A stretch of 64,000 bases of DNA, taken from contig CAIIXF020000003.1 of the NCBI GenBank assembly GCA_903813345.2, positions 19,856,931 through 19,920,930 of the forward strand, written 5' to 3'. The notes beneath the pieces are model-generated. The model made no database searches. It saw only the letters and a list, made by a program, of their open reading frames with translations, and was not told the DNA's origin. Made by a program: the position numbers and the translations under genes. Position 1 is the first letter of the stretch. Each line of letters opens with the position of its first letter. The stretch is from Owenia fusiformis. Taxonomy: Eukaryota > Annelida > Polychaeta > Sabellida > Oweniidae. Positions 57,301-64,000 of this stretch are shown here, piece after piece.

Positions 57301-60300
57301 GTGAACTGCCTGGGGATGCACCGGCAAGACTTTGAACGTGAATCTTACAACGAAAAACCAACATGCCTAGGAACTGATCAGATTTTTAAAAGAACATCCT
57401 GGGAATTTCAAATGAATCCATACAATGGTTTGCCTGAAAACACATTGACAAGACATTGTAGATCATATTTTAAGATGAAATCCAGTATGGCTGCTTTAAA
57501 ATGTACTCAGCAGAAGCATCATGAAAATTCAAAATCAAATAATTTAGCTGAAAGGTGTGAACAAGAATTTACACACATGATTTTAGGATGGAAAATCCAA
57601 AATGGCCACCTTATGATTTACCCAGCATGCTCAAAAACTAATCAGTTATATTTGTTATCATTCAATCAAATGGTTTGCCTAGAAATGAATGCATAGACAA
57701 GCTGATTTTGGGCCACCCACCACACACCCACCCTGCAAACTTATCACAATAAAAAAATGGTGACTCTAACAATATGTCACCATATCTTGGTGGTGCCATA
57801 ATAAATCCCATTACTAATGTTTTATATATTACATTACACACAGTGATAAATATTGCAGTTTTTTGTCAAAAACTCAAAATGGCCACCAAGTAATTTACCC
57901 AGAATGCCCAGAACCTAACCAGATCTTGGCACTAATCTGCTCTTGCATTTGTAAAAATTTTAAGGCATTGACAAACAAAATGCCACCACCATCCATTTGT
58001 TACAGATGCCATTTGTTACACACACCAACCACCAAACACCTAACACCAATCACAAAAAGTTGGACCCTATAACAGACGGACGGGCGGACAGACAAGACAG
58101 GCGGACGTGCCTAGGCCGACAATATGGCCCCACACTATGTGGTGGGGACATAACTAGTGGTAGGGACATAACAATTTACCACTGAAAAATTGTGATAAAT
58201 ATATCCTTAAACATGCCTTACCTGTATCTGCTTCCTTACAGGTGTGGAGTAGCCATGAGATGTTGGTACAGCTGAAATAGTACAAATACGTTTTGTTATT
58301 TGAAATGTTAAAATCATTATATACTGTAATATCTACAATGTGGTAAGGGTATTTTACATAATATGGCCAAGACACATATCCCTGTGTCTCCCACTCCACT
58401 GTTTATTATTCTTTGTTTTTTATGAAATCAATAATTTGAAATTGAGAGAGCTGAAGAGGGTTACTTTTGATCTGGGTCAGTTTATTTTACAAATACACAA
58501 GATGGTAACAGGGGAACTGATTCATCATTAAAAGACAGATATTTTGAAATCATTATTAATGCGCTATTTTGATTTATCAAAAAGCGCAGTTTTCTCCTTG
58601 GGATTTTTCATATCTGTACTTACTAATTTTTTTATTTCTGTACTTAATAATTTTTTACTTCTGTACTTACTAATTTTCTACTTCTGTACTTTATAATTTT
58701 TTATTTCTGTACTTAATAATTTTCTATTTCTGTACTTACTAATTTTTTATTTCTGTTCTTAATAATTTTTTATTTCTGTACTTACTAATTTTTTATTTTC
58801 TGTACTTACTAATTTTCTATTTCTTTACTTAATAATTTTTTATTTCTGTACTTACTAATTTTTTTTATTTCTGTACTTAATAATTTTTTATTTCTGTACT
58901 TACTAATTTTCTACTTCTGTACTTAATAATTTTTTATTTCTGTACTTACTAATTTTTAAGTTCTGTTCTTTATAATTTTTTATTTCTGTACTTACTAATT
59001 TTCTACTTCTGTACTTAATAATTTTTTATTTCTGTACTTACTAATTTTTTATTTTTATACTTACTGATTTTCTACTTCTGTACATACCAATTTTCTACTT
59101 CTGTACTTACTAATTTTTTATTTCTGTACTTACTAATTTTCTATTTCTGTACTTACTAATTTTTTATTTCTGTTCTTAATAATTTTTTATTTCTGTACTT
59201 ACTAATTTTTTATTTTCTGTACTTACTAATTTTCTATTTCTTTACTTAATAATTTTTTATTTCTGTACTTACTAATTTTTTTTATTTCTGTACTTAATAA
59301 TTTTTTATTTCTGTACTTACTAATTTTCTACTTCTGTACTTAATAATTTTTTATTTCTGTACTTACTAATTTTTAAGTTCTGTTCTTTATAATTTTTTAT
59401 TTCTGTACTTACTAATTTTCTACTTCTGTACTTAATAATTTTTTATTTCTGTACTTACTAATTTTTTATTTTTATACTTACTGATTTTCTACTTCTGTAC
59501 ATACCAATTTTCTACTTCTGTACTTACTAATTTTTTATTTCTGTACTTACTAATTTTTTTATTTCTGTACTTACTAATTTTCTACTTCTGTACTTAATAA
59601 TTTTTTTATTTCTGTAGTAATTTCTTAATTCTATACTTACTAATTGTATGGGGTGAGGCTTGGTGGGAGAGAAGGGGACAACTCTTTGATCCATCACGGC
59701 GCCTGAAATTATGACAATCATTTACTGTTAAAAACATGGAGAATGGAGAAATAAAAGAAAATTATGTGGAAATGAGATTTCATTTAAAATCAAGAATATG
59801 GTCAATAATACATACACACACATGCATATAAGAAAAGCATGGGAATGGATTTCTAAATTTCTAGATATACAAGGGCCGATCCAGAAGTTCTGATAAGAAA
59901 GCTCTAAACTTAAAAGTTTATCATTCATTTTCCACAATATTTTCAGAGTAACTGGGTCATTTATTCCCTCATTAGATATAAAAAATTTGATGCTGGTAAT
60001 GAATATTTCTACTTTTGTACTTGGTTCAGTTTAGTTCTACCAAAGAGTTCACTCACAATGAAGCACTGGGCCCTGGACTGACATTCATAGGTGAGATGTG
60101 TCCCCTCTTGTCTCTCTCTATAGAGATATTGCCTGCACTCCTGAAATCGAACACCATTACAATGAGATGCTTTACAATTCAAAATCAGTTAAGTTCTCAT
60201 CAATGTTATTTCATTTTGACATTTATCCTATTAAGCCTATTCGACAAAAGCTCCCTTTTATTTCTAGTTTCATAATTTACAATAAATTCTCAATATTTTC

Positions 60301-63300
60301 AATTTCATATATTTACCCTCTGAAATGTTCTATCTGCTGTAAAAGAGAATTTCAAAAATCCAAACCTTACCCAAGGAGTTTTTGCATTTGTGGTGATGGG
60401 GTCCTACTTGATTGTGGAATCACACCTGAATAAAAAAAAAAAAATTAAAATCTCTTTAATGCATTTCAACAAAAGCTTTACTAAATAGGTCTTAATGTAC
60501 CAATGGTGTTCCCTTTGGAAAACTGGTAACTTGTAACTGTAACAGGTAAGACCTCAAATGAGAATATGGTCTCTGCGACTTTTACACCATTTTTATTCTT
60601 AGACTGAAACTGCCATGACAGATAACATTATTGAATGTTTATCTCTAAAATGAAAATTAAATTTTGTCATACATTAAAATGCCAAAACAGGCAAATTTAA
60701 ACAACTAGCATATCAATGCCTTTTTATTTGGAATATTATGTGGTTGTCAAACTCAAGATGATTGCTTACAAGAAAATAACTTATGAAGAATAACACAACT
60801 GAAAATAAGAAAAATTCAAGCTAACATCAAACATATAACATGGTATTAACATGAAAAAAATGTCACCACCTTGTAAATTATTACAGATACAGTAAAACCT
60901 GTATTAGTGAACACCTCTCTCTCTAGTGAACACCTGTCTCTAGTGAACACCCTTCCTAAGCAAATTCTCTACTGACTTCGGTATAAATTACCCTCTCTGT
61001 AGTGAACATCTACCAACATAGAACATTTTTTGGCAAAAAAATGTTCAATATACACAGGTTTTACTGTAGTTACAAAAGTGTAACATTTTGTTGTAGACGT
61101 CGTGCACATAGACCACCAATGCTCAATTCTGGTCACAAAAATGGTGCTTTTAATTTATGGTATATCAACACTTCGCACATGGTGGGGACATGATTACGTG
61201 CACTGAATAAAGCACTAACTCAATAAAGCAATCAGTCATTACAAAGTACAATACCACACCCATTCTTCCATGTGATGGAGGCCCTCTAATTGTAATCCTA
61301 TTGCTACCACTGGGTGTTCTGGGCTGTGTAAACTAAAATAAAGGGCTCACCATAAATAAATGACACCTGGGTGTTCTGGGCTGTGTAAACTAAAATACAT
61401 ATAGACATCATATCATTTATCTATTTTTGCACCATCGAGAAACCATTTGTAAGGGAAGATTTTTTTTTCGATTTAACGATGTTCCTAAGATTCAAAATTT
61501 AAGATTTTTAATGACTATGTAAAATATTACCTGACTAGCAAGTTTCTCATTTGAATAAGGCCTGAAATGAAATTGAGAAACAAAATTTAATTTTCTATCA
61601 AGCTTCAGAGAGCTGTCCTTGATAGAATGAAGTAACTGATGAATACCCTTTAAAAGATTAAATTATAAATATAGAGTTGTTTGTATTTCTTCTGAACAGT
61701 ATAATTTTAAGTTTTGAAAGCTTGAATATAACTTGAAATGCAGAATTCATGGATTCCGAAAAATGTCAAAGAGGAAAAGAAAAAAGGTTGTGTAGTTTTT
61801 ATGTAAAAATGTTACTCACGACCTAGCTCTATTGGCCCTCTGGTTAAAGGGAGAGTTGTTTCCCTGGGGGGAGGGAGTCTTCCCCGACAGAGGCCTTTGT
61901 GTTGATGTGGGGGTGCCCATCATGGACCCTCTCATGCCACCAGGGGTACCTGGGCCACCACCTCCCTTGTTAAATAAACATATGATGCTATACACATCAA
62001 AATATTCTCATGTTGAAGATTTAGCAAAGAATAATACAATGTAACAATATGTAGGTCAAGCAGGCCCGTAGCCAGGGGGTTTGGCCAAAAATTCCTTAAA
62101 AACCATGCAGTTTTTCACCATTCTGTCTACTTTTCCAGTAATATTGGGCCAAAGATGTCAAATGTGAACTCCCCTGGAATTTAATGTGAACCCCTTGGCA
62201 AAAGCTGTCAAGTATACAGCTCAAAGCCCAAAGGGTTTTCAGTTTTGAAAAAATTCCAGGGGGGGTTCAAATTTTACAATTTGCCACAAAATCACTTGGA
62301 GAGAGTGCTCAAAATGGTGAAAAACTGCATGCCGGGTGGGGGGGGGTTCTGATCAAAATATTTAGATTTTGACAATTTTTACTCAATTGGGTTGTATGCA
62401 TTATTAGTATTCAGTACTTACTCTTCCACTCTGGATTAACCTCTTTAAGTACTGGTTCTCCTCTCTTAAAGCCTTCATCTCTCTGCAAATAAATTAGTGA
62501 CACATAAGTTTACATTATAGCACAATTTTACAGATTTGAAAATTAGTGAAATAAATAAATGGGTATATTATATATAATTTATGAGTTAATCAATACATCA
62601 TTTTTTAGACTAAGAAATATGGCAAATATCAAAATAGTTACTTCAAGTATAGCATGCCATCTATTTTGGTGTAACATTAATATAATACAGTTGTGAACAT
62701 GATATAACATGGTGAATACAAGATATATGATATGTTGAATTCACAAATGTGCAATTTTACAATTTAAAGAAATAGATGAAGAATTGATACGGCACTGTGG
62801 ATTCAACATATCAACTATAGATGACACTTTGATAAATACCTTACTTTAATGAATAATTCACGTACGTCGTACCTATCTACATCTTGTCCCATTGTTTTCT
62901 TGCTATTTTCAATAATAGATTTTTGTCTTGTGACCTGAAATCATGATTTAAAATTATAATTTTCTCCAGATTGTTTTTGCGGAACAGAGTGAATGTATAG
63001 AGATTAGATTAGTTTATTAAATATATTTGAGTTGCAAATAGGTTGATTGACTTGTTGGTGCTCTTCAAATGAGGAGTGAAAATATAATGTTCTTTCATAA
63101 TTGCAAAGAAATGAAAATATATGCTGTTTATGTGGCGAATTGAGCTGTTAAAAAGTAAGATTTTCTCATTCTAGATATTTGTTCCGTGTTCCAAACCAAG
63201 AGTCTAACTCCGCAAATCATAATGAAATCGGGTATCCATGACAACTCTAGTTACCCACTGCAAACACCAACACTGAATGCCAAATGTTGAAATGAAAGAA

Positions 63301-63504
63301 ATGATGATTACAAAATTACAACAGTGTGTCACCACTTCTTGGTGGTTACATAAAAATATCAAAAAACAATACTTTTTCTCTGATGTAAGATGTGAGTCTT
63401 TGTCTGTGGTTTTTCTGGAAGTCCATTACTTGCATCAGTTGTTTCTGATGCCTCTTCATCAGCTCTACAGGGTCAGTGAAGAATAACTCTACATCAGGCG
63501 CCAT
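42260..63504 (-). CDS. RNF212B: Gene B: RNF212B-like (ZIP3/RNF212 family) meiotic crossover factor, C-terminal 199 residues
   Basis: Minus-strand CDS: 63,504-63,373, 62,934-62,873, 62,482-62,422, 61,965-61,820, 59,702-59,641, 58,271-58,222, 50,339-50,296, 42,302-42,260. All junction phases agree (0,2,0,2,1,0,2) and the exons sum to exactly 600 nt with one terminal stop. The family is recognised from residues 1-85: FF-x-DPVE, QVMDFQK, a Y-x-REK block, then a coiled coil (EMKALREENQYLKRLI), as after the RING finger of RNF212B and RNF212. The rest is Ser/Pro/Gly-rich with SP/TP sites, also as in the family. These proteins are SUMO or ubiquitin E3-like factors that act on synapsed meiotic chromosomes in crossover selection. 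The RING is absent from the window. Introns are large and repeat-filled. Confidence 0.75.
42455..42997. mobile_element. Foldback MITE, internally deleted copy
   Basis: It contains 'caaattgtcaatttaatggcc', the central foldback ('tggttgattttaaaaaagta' and inverse) and ends ATATCTATACCAATCCTTT. The left terminus is missing. It lies in the last intron of gene B. Confidence 0.8.
43092..43285. mobile_element. 194-bp MITE with perfect CAGTGATCTCCCCAG termini
   Basis: CAGTGATCTCCCCAG at the left is exactly inverted at the right (CTGGGGAGATCACTG). The interior repeats 'gtgggtgcaaatg'. The 60 bases to its left (43,026-43,090) are a partial copy of the same interior. No target duplication is evident. 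The CAG start suggests a hAT-type element. Confidence 0.85.
43640..44045. repeat. Two units of the 160-bp 'AAAATCCAAAATGGCTGCC' repeat
   Basis: 'gaaaatccaaaatggctgac', 'ttaaaatttaaccagcatgg', 'ctaatcagttcttaattttc' match the array at 45,246-47,470. Confidence 0.75.
44046..44700 (-). other. Gene B intron 7, unassigned
   Basis: I see no exon or clear repeat boundaries. Confidence 0.4.
45698..46363. mobile_element. 666-bp hAT-like element with 8-bp TSD
   Basis: Ends are TAGGGGTGGGACGG and CCATCCCATCCCTA (inverted, two mismatches). CAAAAAAC flanks both sides (45,690-45,697 and 46,364-46,371), the 8-bp duplication expected for hAT transposons. The pre-insertion sequence (GCCAAAAAACTAATCAG) survives in a neighbouring tandem unit near 46,527. 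Subterminal CGGATCGG/ACCGAACC repeats are present. It is non-autonomous. Confidence 0.92.
46170..46292 (+). CDS. 40-codon ORF inside the hAT-like element
   Basis: ATG GCG in good start context, reading MASGSQIPVFPKEMKIKKVT and on to SSEVRDKAVYHVSHYKSLK, then TGA. Many charged residues and no internal stop, but no domain I recognise. It could be a remnant first exon of the transposase or a captured host fragment; a chance ORF is possible. Confidence 0.3.
   Translation: MASGSQIPVFPKEMKIKKVTVSSEVRDKAVYHVSHYKSLK
47578..48400 (-). other. Gene B intron 7, unassigned
   Basis: I see no exon, hairpin or array. Confidence 0.4.
48424..48540. repeat. Inverted TCCCAGAATGCAACAT motifs
   Basis: GACTCCCAGAATGCAACATC at 48,429 faces ATGTTGCATTCTGGGAGCC at 48,511. 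A third copy (GGCTCCCAGAGTGCAACATC) is at 49,380. The same pairing occurs at 15,229/15,434. Confidence 0.7.
49090..49260 (-). repeat. Fragment of the GGCCCGTAGCCAGGGGG family
   Basis: 'aggtgaaaaatgcatgattt'-type interior followed by 'gagccctcctggctacaggcc'. Confidence 0.6.
49965..50015. repeat. Short hairpin AATAACGTCATTTC
   Basis: 'aatataacgtcatttc' faces 'gaaatgacgttattag' across an 18-base loop 'gaagggcaatatagta'. Nearby 'atgacgtcac' and 'gtcgatatagta' suggest a larger decayed element to about 50,200. Confidence 0.65.
50296..50339 (-). CDS. RNF212B: Gene B exon 7
   Basis: Acceptor 'ctcacattttag' and donor CTATT|gtaagtatg (strong). 14 codons read LPPRSRSGGIRQAL plus two bases. Entry phase 0 and exit phase 2 exactly bridge exons 6 and 8, which is the main evidence for this short exon. 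Confidence 0.65.
50959..51116 (+). repeat. DIRS left terminal repeat
   Basis: Starts ATTTTACTACGCAAACCTTA. From 50,989 (CTAATATTGCCACTATGTGC) to 51,116 it is the inverse of the right repeat, with almost no differences. Confidence 0.88.
51285..52010. repeat. Degenerate repeats of about 180 bp in the DIRS 5' region
   Basis: 'ggttgtcagtccacaatgaa' followed by 'aacacatacgtgttca' occurs at about 51,295, 51,487, 51,667, 51,828 and 51,910. A second motif, 'cttcagtcccgacatgag', occurs between them at 51,388, 51,572, 51,748 and 51,990. On the minus strand the first motif reads CFHCGLTTK, a Cys-x2-Cys pattern, but stop codons interrupt it. Confidence 0.6.
55675..56022 (+). pseudogene. DIRS tyrosine recombinase remnant
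   Basis: One frame, with a single internal TAA (55,861), contains LLAVIYTCTRYTEVYTC, which matches the box around the first catalytic Arg (T-G-x-R-x-x-E). About 45 residues on it contains VEDMFKAGTMGSLIYF..MY, matching the conserved (V-E-x-I-x-K-A-G-x-W-x-S-x-x-x-F-x-x-Y-Y) segment that holds the tyrosine region. The Trp is replaced, the spacing between boxes is too short, and there is a stop, so the enzyme is dead. Identification rests on motif order, not an alignment. Confidence 0.68.
56414..56530. repeat. DIRS internal complementary region
   Basis: 56,414-56,462 is the inverse of the left terminus (50,959-51,007), and 56,458-56,525 is the inverse of the right terminus (56,696-56,759). The two halves abut at AAAAT. 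This is the template-like copy of the joined ends expected for the circular intermediate of DIRS elements. Confidence 0.88.
56580..56759 (-). repeat. DIRS right terminal repeat
   Basis: GCGGAATAATTGAGGAATAT through CATAGTGGCAATATTAG is the inverse of the left repeat. The last 53 bases are unique to this end except for their inverted copy in the internal complementary region. Confidence 0.85.
56828..57116. repeat. 18-bp minisatellite GACAACTCATCCCCTAGA inside a hairpin
   Basis: About 14 variable units run from CGGACAACTCATCCCC to a terminal inversion (ATGAGTTGTCTAGGGGATG ... TTGTCCG), so the array is bounded by inverted copies of its own unit. Confidence 0.88.
57240..58152. mobile_element. 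Decayed copy of the ATGTCCCCACC tandem-unit element
   Basis: Units with 'gaaaatccaaaatggccacc' and 'aaaactaatcag' lead, via an 'ACCAACCACC' repeat (57,960-58,070), to GACGGGCGGACAGAC and CCTAGGCCGACAATATGGCC with GGTGGGGACATAA, identical to the right end at 47,470. Confidence 0.75.
58222..58271 (-). CDS. RNF212B: Gene B exon 6
   Basis: Acceptor 'tactatttcag' and donor ATACAG|gtaagg. In phase 1 it reads (T)VPTSHGYSTPVRKQIQ. In phase 0 it would stop at TAA after 11 codons, and only the phase-1 frame is compatible with exon 5. Confidence 0.7.
58600..59640 (+). repeat. 22-24-bp minisatellite with a 417-bp duplicated block
   Basis: Units of 'tttctgtacttactaatttt' with small changes. Marker variants (TACATACC at 59,081 and 59,498, and a CTTTACTTAATAA unit) recur 417 bp apart, so a whole segment of the array was duplicated. 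The array ends directly at the donor of gene B exon 5, since its last unit supplies the 'acttac' (gtaagt on the minus strand). Confidence 0.92.
59641..59702 (-). CDS. RNF212B: Gene B exon 5
   Basis: Acceptor 'gtcataatttcag' and donor CAATTA|gtaagt. In phase 2 the 62 bases read (S)RRDGSKSCPLLSHQASPHTI. A second open frame (AVMDQRVVPFSPTKPHPIQL) looks more protein-like but cannot join exon 4 with any GT donor seen, so I keep the phase-matched reading. Confidence 0.6.
59703..60889 (-). other. Gene B intron 4, 3' part
   Basis: A plus-strand frame at 60,098-60,433 ends with a cysteine-rich stretch but lacks convincing borders. I see no other structure. Confidence 0.4.
60890..61066. mobile_element. 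177-bp TA-flanked MITE, pogo/Tc1-mariner type
   Basis: CAGTAAAACCTGTATT at the left and ACACAGGTTTTACTG at the right are inverted, with TA directly outside each end. Three 'tagtgaacacc' units are inside. Terminus and TA duplication fit pogo-like MITEs. Decayed relatives are at about 1,050 and 41,270. Confidence 0.82.
61309..61400 (+). repeat. Short direct repeat (CTGGGTGTTCTGGGCTGTGT)
   Basis: The block and its following 'aaactaaaata' occur at 61,309 and 61,367, a two-copy local duplication. Confidence 0.85.
61820..61965 (-). CDS. RNF212B: Gene B exon 4: Gly/Ser/Pro-rich linker
   Basis: Acceptor 'tatttaacaag' (AAG, weak) and donor AGGTC|gtgagt (strong). 48 codons read GGGGPGTPGGMRGSMMGTPT, then STQRPLSGKTPSPQGNNSPF and NQRANRAR. 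The exon is much GC-richer than its surroundings, supporting coding. If the donor is not used, the frame ends one codon later at TGA (RARS-stop), giving a shorter protein. Confidence 0.75.
62060..62340. mobile_element. GGCCCGTAGCCAGGGGG family copy
   Basis: Starts CAGGCCCGTAGCCAGGGGG and has 'catgcagtttttcaccattct' and 'gtgaaccccttggcaaaagct', then an inverted second half (TTCCAGGGGGGGTTC, 'ggtgaaaaactgcatg', GGTGGGGGG). It is the most complete foldback of this family here. Confidence 0.75.
62422..62482 (-). CDS. RNF212B: Gene B exon 3: coiled coil
   Basis: Acceptor 'taatttatttgcag' and donor GGAAGA|gtaagt. After completing R65 it reads EMKALREENQYLKRLIQSGR, a clear heptad pattern. Phase 2 in and 0 out join both neighbours. 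Confidence 0.82.
62873..62934 (-). CDS. RNF212B: Gene B exon 2: coiled coil
   Basis: Acceptor 'aatcatgatttcag'. Only one frame is open: VTRQKSIIENSKKTMGQDVD plus two bases. Donor GATAG|gtacga is favoured because phase 2 fits exon 3. A later, stronger AAA|gtaagg donor (phase 0) would put exon 3 in a frame that hits a stop in exon 4. Confidence 0.75.
63240..63360. repeat. Dispersed 'ACCAACACTGAATGCC' repeat
   Basis: 'ccactgcaaacaccaacact', 'cttggtggttacataa' match the family described at 8,835. Confidence 0.55.
63373..63504 (-). CDS. RNF212B: Gene B first visible exon: FF-DPVE / FQK block
   Basis: Reads MAPDVELFFTDPVELMKRHQ, then KQLMQVMDFQKNHRQRLTSY and IREK, with donor GAAAAA|gtattg. The family block that follows the RING finger is complete. 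ATG GCG has a near-ideal start context (AAAGATGGCG), while the acceptor reading (gtgttttaaag) is poor. Either this is the true first exon of a RING-less form, or the codon is internal and RING exons lie beyond 64,000. An internal donor (ATGCAA|gtaatg) is also phase 0, but would delete the conserved block. Confidence 0.75.
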
Positions 63505-63669
63505 CTTTAAAACACATATGCTGTATGCAAATACATCATTTTGTCATTGGTTTCTAAATCTGATACCTGTTTTCAGTGCTATAGAAGGGCAAAGAGGGGG
63601 AGAAACCCCAGTGTTCAAAGATCACATATGCTTATAATGTAAATCTGTATTGAGATGACATCGTCGCTG

Positions 63670-63698
63670 ATTGGTTAAGCGAGTCGATCGTTGATTGG
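63670..63698 (-). promoter_or_regulatory. Two CCAAT boxes upstream of the gene B ATG
   Basis: On the minus strand CCAAT occurs at 63,674-63,670 and 63,698-63,694, about 165 and 190 bases before the ATG, both in an AACCAATCA context. This is promoter-like, but could be chance. 63,700-64,000 shows nothing else. Confidence 0.35.
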
Positions 63699-64000
63699 TT
63701 TAAAACTAGGTCAATTTGAAAACTTTGAACAATTGAATCATGGGGTTTTCCCTCCTCTTAGAAGGGCAAACACAATACTTAAACATGTAATGCCTCATTC
63801 ATAAAATTACTGTTTCTTTGAATTCTCATACTCTCATAATTCTTTTACTGTAAATTGGTCGATCAACCAATAGATAGAGTAGTATGCAGATCATCAAACA
63901 TATGTTTCATTTGGTGTAAATGAGTAATGCATTAGTTAAGCACACTGAAGAATTACTTCCTAAGGCTCAATTAACCATTTAATACATGGGATAGCTCCAT

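Noticed and set aside
60098-60433. 111-codon plus-strand ORF ending in a Cys-rich segment (CSICCKREF, FCICGDGVLLDCG)
   Set aside because: It looks slightly VWC-like, but it lies antisense in a gene B intron, has no convincing borders and continues from low-complexity sequence.

Overview
The window is AT-rich metazoan nuclear DNA: short exons with GT-AG borders, long introns, and very many minisatellites, foldback elements and small DNA transposons. Repeat families typical of marine invertebrates (ends like GGCCCGTAGCCAGGGGG and CAGTGGCGTAGC), a DIRS-type retrotransposon and a tRNA-derived SINE fit a lophotrochozoan or invertebrate deuterostome. I cannot name the species. Nothing looks bacterial.

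Two multi-exon genes were rebuilt by matching splice phases. Gene A (+, 11,173-26,841) has eight coding exons totalling 1,155 nt (384 codons plus stop). It encodes a single-pass membrane protein: signal peptide, basic stretch, 12-cysteine ectodomain with von Willebrand C-like units, one transmembrane helix (about residues 220-243) and a 141-residue Ser/Pro-rich tail. I do not recognise an orthologue. Gene B (-, 63,504 down to 42,260) has eight coding exons totalling exactly 600 nt. It encodes the coiled coil and Ser/Pro/Gly-rich C-terminal part of an RNF212B-like (ZIP3/RNF212 family) meiotic crossover factor. The RING finger is not in the window: it lies beyond the right edge, or the first ATG seen here starts a RING-less form.

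Layout. 1-11,000: repeats, including a 2.08-kb inverted-repeat element with a perfect 9-bp target duplication (4,480-6,562), a SINE (7,690-7,930) and a 69-bp minisatellite. 11,000-26,841: gene A, its introns holding a LINE remnant, foldbacks and a 47-bp minisatellite abutting the transmembrane exon. 26,880-30,090: a 3.2-kb two-phase minisatellite right after the gene A stop codon, with the first AATAAA beyond it. 31,200-32,050: a possible decayed C2H2 zinc-finger fragment. 32,000-41,000: DNA-element families and a 72-bp minisatellite with a four-unit higher-order period. 42,260-63,504: gene B, whose introns hold a three-deep nest of elements (44,700-47,577), a 5.8-kb DIRS-like retrotransposon with inverted terminal repeats and an internal complementary region (50,959-56,759), and a 1-kb minisatellite.

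The two genes converge, with about 15 kb of repeat-rich DNA between their stop codons. Nothing shows that they act together. Gene A is read as cell-surface and gene B as a chromosomal meiotic protein. Positions and phases were worked out by eye without alignment tools or transcripts.
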